Origin: JBCDBH01 sp039184055
GTDB lineage: Bacteria > Acidobacteriota > Thermoanaerobaculia > Multivoradales > J023
Reading direction: 5' to 3'
DNA length: 27,749 bases
Assembly (NCBI GenBank): GCA_039184055.1
Contig: JBCDBH010000031.1
Location: 1-27,749 of the forward strand
Numbering within the stretch: the stretch's first letter is position 1; each line of letters begins with the position of its first letter. Of the stretch, positions 6,928 through 12,955 are shown piece after piece. A program made the position numbers and the translations under genes. The notes below the pieces were generated by a model that was not told the DNA's origin, did no database searches, and saw only the letters and a program-made list of their open reading frames with translations.

Positions 6928-8604
6928 TCAGCCGGCTTCGCGTTTGATCAGCACCAGAGTGCGATCGTCGGCGAAGGGAATGCCGTCGGCGAAAGCACTG
7001 AGCTCGTTGCCGAGCGCTTCGAGCACCTCTTCGAGCGTCGAGGCGCGATGCTGCACACAGACGGCGGTCAGGCGTTCGAAGCCGAACTCTTCGTCATCGG
7101 GGTTTTCAGCTTCGGTGATGCCATCGGTGTAGAGCACGAGAAGGTCACCGGCGGCGAGCTCGACCTCTTGTGATTGGTAGGTGGCCATCGGCAATACGCC
7201 GAGCGGCAAACCCGTGGTACCGAGCTCTTCGGTAGTGCCGTCGGCGCGCACCAGGAGACCGGGATTGTGACCGGCGTTGGCGTACTGCACCCGCCCTGCG
7301 CCGGCGTCGACCACGGCCATGAAGGCGGTGGCGAATTTCTCCGGTGGGGTGCGATCGTAGAGGCGCCGCGCGAGACGCGCGAAGATCTCTTCGGGTGGCT
7401 GACCGCTTTCCACCGGATCGGCGGTGAGCGCTTCGAGCGACGCGGTGAGCAGCGACGCGCCGACCCCTTTGCCCGATACGTCGGCCACCATCACCACCCA
7501 CTCGCGTCGGCCGCTCTCGACCGTCCGTTCGAGCACGGTGTACCAATCCCCCGACACGCCCCGCGACGGCAGATTGCGCGCCAACAGAGAAAAGCCCGGA
7601 ACGACCGGCAAGGTGGTGGGCAGCAGACCTTCTTGAATCCGTCGCGCCAGCTCCACCTCTTGCTGCATCCGCCGGCGCTCGAGCGCCTCTTCTTGCAACG
7701 CCAGGTTGCGCAGTCGCATCGCCGCGACCGAGGCCAGGGTCACCAGCAGCTCGAGATCCTCTTCGGTGTAGAGCTTGGTGCCGACCGGTGAGGCGAGCAC
7801 GATGATGCCCAGCGTCTCGTCACGGTCGCCGGCGACCAGCGGCGCGGCGAGCAGACTGTGGACCCCGGCGGCGACCAGGCTGGCGGCGGCCGAGAATCGC
7901 TCGTCGTGCTCGACGTCGAGCACCAGCGCGGCGACCCGCTGCTCACCCACCTCGCGCGCCAGGCTACGCGAACGCGCCAAGATGCCGTCCGAGCTCTGAC
8001 CGTGGTGCGCCGCGGGATGGTAGGCGCCGTCGTCGCCCCGCAGGAGGATCAACGCCTGCTCGGGCTGGAGATGGGAAACCGCGCGATCGAGGATCAGGTC
8101 GAAGAGCGTCTCGAGGGTCACCGAGCTGGCCAGCGCCTCGTGCACCTCGCTGATCAGCTTGAGACGATCGGCATAGCGCTGCAGCGAATCGGCGGTGAAC
8201 GAGCCGTCGTCATCGACCGGCATCGAGTCGGCGAGCAACGCGTCGAGGTCTTTGAGCATGCGCGTGCTCGAAAGACTGGCCTCGCTCTTGCCACCGGTCA
8301 TCCATTCGTCTTGTTCGAGGATGATCCGCGTGTTGCTGACCTGCAGGATATCGCCCGCCGTAACCGCGGTGGGCTGCGAGACCGGCGTGCCGTTGAGCAG
8401 CGTGCCGTTACGCGAGCCGAGATCCTGCACCAAGACTTGATCGCCGCGACGGAACAAACGGGTATGTCGACGGGAGAGAAAACGATCGGCGACCGTGACA
8501 TCGGCGGTCGAGGCCCGACCGATGACCAGATCATCGTTTTCGAAGACCCAATCGAAGGGCTCACCTTCACCAGGCATGACGCGGAGTCGATAGGCTTCTT
8601 TCAC
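6928..8604 (-). CDS. FHA-GAF-PP2C (SpoIIE/RsbU-type) serine phosphatase
   Basis: This is a 558-residue signalling protein. Residues 25-96 are an FHA phosphothreonine-binding domain (IGRASTADV, SRRH, DLGSRNGTLLNG). Residues about 150-300 form a GAF sensor domain. Residues 300-326 are a coiled linker ending in RRIQEGLLPTTLP, and 340-556 are the PP2C-like phosphatase typical of RsbU. Metal-binding acidic residues are visible in SGDWY (Asp353), VADVSGKG (Asp375), LYTDGITE (Asp494) and ADDRT (546-547). The usual second Asp of the GGDxxD motif is Thr here (SGDWYT). Such proteins usually dephosphorylate anti-anti-sigma partners, but no sigma-factor regulators are in the window. FHA suggests input from a Ser/Thr kinase. 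The GTG start has no clear ribosome-binding site. Confidence 0.93.
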   Translation of the reverse strand: MKEAYRLRVMPGEGEPFDWVFENDDLVIGRASTADVTVADRFLSRRHTRLFRRGDQVLVQDLGSRNGTLLNGTPVSQPTAVTAGDILQVSNTRIILEQDEWMTGGKSEASLSSTRMLKDLDALLADSMPVDDDGSFTADSLQRYADRLKLISEVHEALASSVTLETLFDLILDRAVSHLQPEQALILLRGDDGAYHPAAHHGQSSDGILARSRSLAREVGEQRVAALVLDVEHDERFSAAASLVAAGVHSLLAAPLVAGDRDETLGIIVLASPVGTKLYTEEDLELLVTLASVAAMRLRNLALQEEALERRRMQQEVELARRIQEGLLPTTLPVVPGFSLLARNLPSRGVSGDWYTVLERTVESGRREWVVMVADVSGKGVGASLLTASLEALTADPVESGQPPEEIFARLARRLYDRTPPEKFATAFMAVVDAGAGRVQYANAGHNPGLLVRADGTTEELGTTGLPLGVLPMATYQSQEVELAAGDLLVLYTDGITEAENPDDEEFGFERLTAVCVQHRASTLEEVLEALGNELSAFADGIPFADDRTLVLIKREAG

Positions 8605-8612
8605 GCGCGGAA

Positions 8613-8618
8613 ATATAA
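8613..8618 (-). promoter_or_regulatory. Possible -10 element for the FHA-PP2C gene
   Basis: On the minus strand TTATAT sits 8 bases before the GTG start codon, in otherwise GC-rich DNA. No Shine-Dalgarno sequence lies between them. If it is a -10 box, the transcript would be leaderless or nearly so. No convincing -35 is seen about 17 bases upstream. Confidence 0.25.
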
Positions 8619-8640
8619 CAGTGTCTCACGCACCGGCTTC

Positions 8641-8676
8641 ACGATGACGAGCCTCTTCATCGAGACTCGTCATCGT
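8641..8676 (-). terminator. Hairpin after the MacAB-like operon
   Basis: A perfect 11-bp stem, ACGATGACGAG (8641-8651) with CTCGTCATCGT (8666-8676), and a 14-base loop. It lies 14 bases beyond the stop of the ATPase gene (minus strand), in the gap before the FHA-PP2C gene. No T-tract follows, so termination here may need Rho; its position suggests the operon end. Confidence 0.55.
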
Positions 8677-8689
8677 CGCCTACGAGACG

Positions 8690-9457
8690 TTAGGCGGATT
8701 CGAACGCTTCGGCCGTCACGGCCTCGTCGGTCGGCGGCGGCGCCCCGAGACCCGCCTTCGACACGCGACGCCGATTCTCGACCGTCTCGTCTTTGATCAC
8801 CTTGCCATCCCGCAACACGATCACCCGTTCGGCGTGCTCGGCGATGTCGGGCTCATGGGTCACCATGATCACCGTATTGCCGGCGGTGTGGAGCTCGTCG
8901 AAGAGCGCCATGATCTCGGTCGAGGTGGCCGAGTCGAGGTTACCGGTGGGCTCGTCGGCGAGCAGGATCGACGGCTCGTTGACCAGCGCGCGCGCGATCG
9001 CGACGCGTTGCCGCTGACCACCCGAGAGCTCGTTGGGCGTGTGATCCATCCGATCACCCAACCCGACCCGGGTCAGCGCGGCGCGCGCCCGCTGTCGTCG
9101 CACGGTGCGTTTGACCCGCCCGTAGATCAACGGCAGCTCGACGTTGCGCAAAGCGCTGGTGCGCGCCAAGAGGTTGAAGGTTTGAAAGACGAAACCGATC
9201 TCACGGTTACGGATCGACGCCAATTCCTCGTCGTCGAGCTCCTCGACCGCTTCCCCGGCGAGCTGATAATGCCCCGAGGTCGGTGTGTCGAGACAGCCGA
9301 GCAGGTTCATCAGCGTCGACTTGCCGCTTCCCGAGGCGCCCATGATGGCCACGTATTCACCACGGCCGATATCGAGATCGACCCCGTTGAGCGCGGCCAC
9401 CTCTTCGGAGCCCATGGTGTAGATCTTGCGGACGTCACGTACTTCGATCAGCGCCAT
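8690..9457 (-). CDS. ABC transporter ATP-binding protein, MacB/LolD family
   Basis: This 255-residue ATPase drives the MacB-like permease encoded upstream. It has Walker A GASGSGKS (40-47), FVFQTFNLL with Q-loop Gln92, signature LSGGQRQRVAIARAL (144-158), Walker B ILLADEPTGNLD (164-175) and switch His201 in VTHEPD. This pattern marks the LolD/MacB/FtsE-like class that acts mechanically across the periplasm rather than as a classical importer. A tail of about 30 residues (RRVSKAGLGAPPPTDE...) extends past the usual end. The start has a very strong AGGAGGAGG site that overlaps the permease TAG stop. It is the last gene of the four-gene operon. Confidence 0.94.
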   Translation of the reverse strand: MALIEVRDVRKIYTMGSEEVAALNGVDLDIGRGEYVAIMGASGSGKSTLMNLLGCLDTPTSGHYQLAGEAVEELDDEELASIRNREIGFVFQTFNLLARTSALRNVELPLIYGRVKRTVRRQRARAALTRVGLGDRMDHTPNELSGGQRQRVAIARALVNEPSILLADEPTGNLDSATSTEIMALFDELHTAGNTVIMVTHEPDIAEHAERVIVLRDGKVIKDETVENRRRVSKAGLGAPPPTDEAVTAEAFESA

Positions 9458-9462
9458 GACCT

Positions 9463-9468
9463 CCTCCT
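9463..9468 (-). promoter_or_regulatory. Shine-Dalgarno overlapping the permease stop
   Basis: AGGAGG on the minus strand shares bases with the TAG stop of the permease gene and lies 5 bases before the ATPase ATG. It fixes the ATPase start at 9457 and indicates efficient reinitiation. Confidence 0.8.
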
Positions 9469-10690
9469 ATTCGTAACGCAGGGCTTCGATCGGATCGAGC
9501 CGTGCCGCTTTCGATGCCGGATAGATACCGAAGATCATGCCGACCGCCGAGCAGAAGCCGAACGACAGCGCCACCGCCCACATGGGGACATACGCCGGGG
9601 GCCAATCGCCGGGCAGGAGACTGGCGACCAGGGCACCGATGCCCCAGCCCACCCCGAGACCGATCACACCTCCGATCAGCGACAGCGTCAGCGCCTCGAT
9701 GAGGAATTGCAGCAGGATGTCTTGCTTGCGCGCGCCGACCGATTTTCGGACGCCGATTTCTCGGGTGCGTTCGGTGACCGACACCAGCATGATGTTCATG
9801 ATGCCGATGCCACCGACCAGGAGCGCCACGCCGACCACCGCACCGACCACCGCGGTGACGCTGCCGAGCACCGAGCCGATCGTGTCGAGCAGCTCGTCTT
9901 GCAGCACGACATCGAAGTCGTCTTCCTCGTCTTCACCGAGCTTGTGACGCCGACGTAGCAGAGTCGTGATGTCGTCCTCGATCCGCGGCACCAGCTCGGT
10001 GTCGGCGGCCTGGAGACGAATCTGGATCTGCTCGCCGGCGGCGTTGCCGAAGAGACTGAGCGCGGTACGAAACGGCACCACCACGACATCGTCGAGATCG
10101 GTACCGAGCGATTGACCACGCTCTTCGAGCACACCGACCACGGTCACCGGGATGTTGCCGACGTAGATCTCCTTGCCGATCGGCTCGTTGCCGAGATCGA
10201 GCTCGGTGATCAGCTCGCGACCGATGACCGCGACCTTGCGACGGCGTTCGACATCGAAGCGACCGAAGAAGCGGCCTTCGTCGACCGTGTGGTTGAAGAC
10301 TTCGGGATAGTCCTCGCTGGCCCCGGCGACGAAGTTGGGGGTGTGCTGACGATCACGGTATTTCGCTTGCCCCCCGCCGATGATGATCGGGCTGATCGCA
10401 CGGATACCCGCGACCTGCTCGTCGATCGCCCGCATGTCTTCCCAGGTGAGCTTGACCTGACGGTTGATCACCCCGGGGCCCTGATTGGCGTCTTGACGAG
10501 GCAAGACCATCATGTGGGTCGCACCGACCCCCTGGAGCTGAAGCGTGATCGTGTGCTGCAAACCCTGGACGATCGACACCACCGCGATCACCGCCGCCGA
10601 GCCGATGATGATGCCGAGCGTGGTCAGGATCGACCGCATCAGGTTGGCGCGCAGGGCGGCGAAGGCGATACGGAGGTTTTCAATCAGCAT
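9467..10690 (-). CDS. MacB-like ABC transporter permease
   Basis: This 407-residue inner-membrane subunit has the MacB/FtsX architecture. One N-terminal helix (about 20-42, in ILTTLGIIIGSAAVIAVVSI) is followed by a large periplasmic MacB_PCD-like domain (45-270) and three C-terminal helices (about 275-302, 328-357, 368-392). Conserved MacB features include RSILTTLGIIIG, GIGIMNIMLVSVTERTREIG, VRKSVGARKQDI and the closing PASKAARLDPIEALRYE. The ATPase is a separate gene, as in many MacB-type exporters outside enterobacteria. An acidic insert (LGEDEEDDFDVV, about 251-262) precedes TM2. The start codon lies 2 bases after the fusion-protein stop (TGATCATG). The exported substrate is unknown; peptides, lipoproteins or antibiotics are typical for the class. 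Confidence 0.94.
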   Translation of the reverse strand: MLIENLRIAFAALRANLMRSILTTLGIIIGSAAVIAVVSIVQGLQHTITLQLQGVGATHMMVLPRQDANQGPGVINRQVKLTWEDMRAIDEQVAGIRAISPIIIGGGQAKYRDRQHTPNFVAGASEDYPEVFNHTVDEGRFFGRFDVERRRKVAVIGRELITELDLGNEPIGKEIYVGNIPVTVVGVLEERGQSLGTDLDDVVVVPFRTALSLFGNAAGEQIQIRLQAADTELVPRIEDDITTLLRRRHKLGEDEEDDFDVVLQDELLDTIGSVLGSVTAVVGAVVGVALLVGGIGIMNIMLVSVTERTREIGVRKSVGARKQDILLQFLIEALTLSLIGGVIGLGVGWGIGALVASLLPGDWPPAYVPMWAVALSFGFCSAVGMIFGIYPASKAARLDPIEALRYE

Positions 10691-10692
10691 GA

Positions 10693-11913
10693 TCAGCCGT
10701 CTTCTTCGTCATCGTCGTCGCGATCATCGTCCTCACGAATCTCGACCGCGTCACCGGCTTCGAGATCTTTGAGGGTGCGATACGGCCCGACCACGACGTT
10801 CTCGCCGGCCGCGATCCCCGAGACGATCTCGAGATGCGTCTCGTCGACCAGACCGACCTCGACGGGCCGCTGCTCGGCGTCGCCGTTGTCGTCGACCACG
10901 AGCGCGACCTGGATTTCCTCGGCATCGTCGTCGTCTTCGCTCTCGGGCTCGCGATAGAGCACCGCCTGGATCGGCACCACCACCGCCTCGTCGCGGTTGG
11001 CGGTTTCGATTTCGGCGCGTGCCGACATCCCCGAGCGTAGACGCGGATCCTGCTCCTCGATCAACACCTCGACCGCGAAGAAGGTGACGTCGGGTTGACG
11101 CGCCTGCTCGAAGCCGGAGCTGCCGATTTCGACCACGCGACCCCGAAAGCTCTCGTCGGGCAGCGCGTCGACGGTGATCGTCGCGGCCTGTTCGAGCCCG
11201 ACGTCGGCGATCTCGTTCTCGTCGACGTCGACCACCACGAGCATCTCCGAGAGATCGGCGATCACCGCGATCACCGACGCCGGATTGTTCATCGTGCCGG
11301 TGACCACGACCTCACCTTCCTCGGCGTTGAGCTCGATGACCCGCCCGCTGAGCGGCGCGTAGAGCGTGACCTTTTTCAAGTCGTCGGCGGCCTTTTCGAG
11401 CGACGCCACCGCGCGCCGGACCTCTTCATGACTGCGTTCGAGCGCCAGGCCCGCCGACCGGGTTCGGAGCTCGAAGCCCTCGAGATCCTCGCTGGTCACC
11501 ACGCCCTCGTCGGCCAAACGGCGATAGCGTTTTTCCTTGAGCTCGGCATCGGCGAGATCGATCTCGGCCTGCGAGACGTTGGCACGAGCGATCTCGACCG
11601 CCGCCTCGGCGCTCTCGTGCGCGGCGCTCATCGCCTCGCGTTCGAGCTCGACGATCGGCTGACCGGCCGCGACCTCATCGCCTTCTTCGACATAGATCTT
11701 CTCGATCTTGGCGATGATGTGAGCCGACAGCTCGACCTTGACGCGAGCTTCGAGCTCACCGCTGGCCTTGACGATCTGGGTGATGTTTCGTGTCTCGGCC
11801 GCTTCGACATCGACCTCGACGGCGTCACTTCGCCCATCGCCCTGCCGGATACTGGCGAAGACGACCGCTCCCAGCACGCCGAGCACCAGAAGCACCATCA
11901 GAACGCGTTTCAT
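10693..11913 (-). CDS. Periplasmic membrane-fusion protein, MacA/HlyD family
   Basis: This is the periplasmic adaptor that links the MacB-like permease to an outer-membrane channel. I place the start at ATG 11913 (MKRVLMVLLVLGVLGAVVFA), giving 406 residues. There the A of the ATG is shared with the upstream TGA (TGATG), and the helix begins at once. A longer frame back to 11970 overlaps the previous gene. After the N-terminal membrane anchor come the lipoyl-type half-motif (SAHIIAKIEKIYVEEGDEVA), an alpha-helical hairpin (about 95-180), the second half-motif (LYAPLSGRVIEL) and beta-barrel segments (RSGMSARAEIE). The C-terminus ends in a run of Asp/Glu. No TolC homologue is encoded in the window. 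Confidence 0.93.
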   Translation of the reverse strand: MKRVLMVLLVLGVLGAVVFASIRQGDGRSDAVEVDVEAAETRNITQIVKASGELEARVKVELSAHIIAKIEKIYVEEGDEVAAGQPIVELEREAMSAAHESAEAAVEIARANVSQAEIDLADAELKEKRYRRLADEGVVTSEDLEGFELRTRSAGLALERSHEEVRRAVASLEKAADDLKKVTLYAPLSGRVIELNAEEGEVVVTGTMNNPASVIAVIADLSEMLVVVDVDENEIADVGLEQAATITVDALPDESFRGRVVEIGSSGFEQARQPDVTFFAVEVLIEEQDPRLRSGMSARAEIETANRDEAVVVPIQAVLYREPESEDDDDAEEIQVALVVDDNGDAEQRPVEVGLVDETHLEIVSGIAAGENVVVGPYRTLKDLEAGDAVEIREDDDRDDDDEEDG

Positions 11914-12644
11914 CAGCCGCCTCCGAACGCCGCGCCGAGCATGGCCAAGCCGACTCGTATCACGATCCACAAGCCGAAGAGACTCAAGACCACGGCCGTC
12001 GCGCCACCTTGTTTGACCCGCGCCACGGTGGTGAAACCGATCACCATGAGGATCAGAATCCAGATCACGAAGACATCGATATTGGCGAGCACCGCGGCGA
12101 CCGCCGGGTGGGTGTCTTCGTCAGCGAACATCGCCGCGCTCGAGGTCAGGACGCCACCCTGTTGTTGGATCTGCTGCACGCGATCCGCATCGAGCTCGGC
12201 CACCCCCATGACGATGGCGATCGACAGCAAAGCCACGATGATCGAAGGCATGAACGCGTAGAGCATCGTCGCGAAAGTCTGGCTGAAGGTCGGCGCCCCG
12301 CCGACCATACGCATGCCGAGAAAGAACAGCAGCGCGACGATGGGATAACCGATCACGGTAAACAACAGGACCGTGACGATTTGAATCGTCGTCCCGTGTT
12401 GACCCATGAACTCCGCCTGCTGATCGATCTGTTCCTCGGTGAGACCCTGATCGGCTTCTTCGAGCTGCATCCGGGTCAGCTCGCCGAGGTCCATCTTGTC
12501 GGTGACGACGTACACCGAGGCCAGGCTGAGCACCAGCAGCACCACCAGCGGCACCCACCATACGGGTTGCTCACGGATTTTCTCGAAGGTGACCTTGGGC
12601 GAAAAAAGAACTGAGAGACAACGTCCCCAGGCTGAGTTTTCCAT
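11913..12644 (-). CDS. Yip1-domain integral membrane protein
   Basis: This 243-residue membrane protein resembles the Yip1 family. The family signature region is visible at the N-terminus (CLSVLFSPKVTFEKIREQPVWWVPLVVLLVL), followed by four further hydrophobic segments. A helix-breaking polar stretch (MDLGELTRMQLEEADQGLTEEQIDQ) lies between TM1 and TM2. I choose ATG 12644 (MENSAWGRC) because GGAGG (12653-12657) sits 8 bases upstream; the frame itself is open to 12701. The TGA stop shares a base with the MacA-like start, so the two are translationally coupled. Bacterial Yip1 proteins are poorly characterised. First position in this operon suggests a role in assembly or control of the exporter, which is inference. 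Confidence 0.85.
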   Translation of the reverse strand: MENSAWGRCLSVLFSPKVTFEKIREQPVWWVPLVVLLVLSLASVYVVTDKMDLGELTRMQLEEADQGLTEEQIDQQAEFMGQHGTTIQIVTVLLFTVIGYPIVALLFFLGMRMVGGAPTFSQTFATMLYAFMPSIIVALLSIAIVMGVAELDADRVQQIQQQGGVLTSSAAMFADEDTHPAVAAVLANIDVFVIWILILMVIGFTTVARVKQGGATAVVLSLFGLWIVIRVGLAMLGAAFGGG

Positions 12645-12955
12645 GTCAATTTCCTCCAGCGGGGCTTCGGCCGTGTCGTGATCTCTCCTCCAAAACGACA
12701 CTTTGACCGGACCCGTTTGTGTGTCCTGACCCTATACGCATCGACCCGCGAGGGGATTCACGGGATGTTGACAACTCTCTGAAAAAAGTCCGTGGGCCTC
12801 TCGCGAGACGGTATATGGCGTTTTCGGAGGTCTGTTACACCCACGATCGCACTTTGTTGCATCGACCTTTGTCGTGATCGACGTCCGACCGTCGCCTCAC
12901 TCGGTGAAAGACGGGCAAGCCCGTCCAACGACCATCCGACTCGAGGAGATTCACC
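12645..12955. other. Divergent intergenic region (311 bp)
   Basis: This region lies between the Yip1-MacAB operon (-) and the SBBP gene (+), so it must hold promoters for both. I see the minus-strand Shine-Dalgarno at 12653-12657. TTGACA occurs at 12768-12773 (plus strand) without a good -10 at the right spacing. There is a 10-bp palindrome TCTCGCGAGA at 12799-12808 that could be an operator, and a tight hairpin at 12910-12925. GAGGAGA at 12943-12949 is the ribosome-binding site for the GTG at 12956. No coding sequence or known riboswitch is recognisable. Confidence 0.5.
12910..12925 (+). other. Compact hairpin in the SBBP gene leader
   Basis: GACGGGCAAGCCCGTC folds into a 6-7 bp GC-rich stem with a 2-4 base loop. 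It ends 17 bases before the GAGGAGA ribosome-binding site of the SBBP gene. It may stabilise the 5' end of the message or act in attenuation; nothing in the sequence decides this. Confidence 0.35.

Noticed and set aside
11914..11970. An N-terminal extension of the MacA-like protein (MDRDTSRLGHARRGVRRRL)
   Set aside because: It overlaps the Yip1-like gene. The TGATG junction and the immediate membrane helix favour the start at 11913.
12768..12773. TTGACA as a -35 box for the SBBP gene
   Set aside because: No reasonable -10 hexamer occurs 15-19 bases downstream; the nearest TATAT-like sequence is about 37 bases away.
12720..12955. A riboswitch (cyclic di-GMP, cobalamin or similar) in the SBBP leader
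   Set aside because: Only a simple hairpin and isolated short words are present; none of the conserved core sequences of those classes can be lined up.
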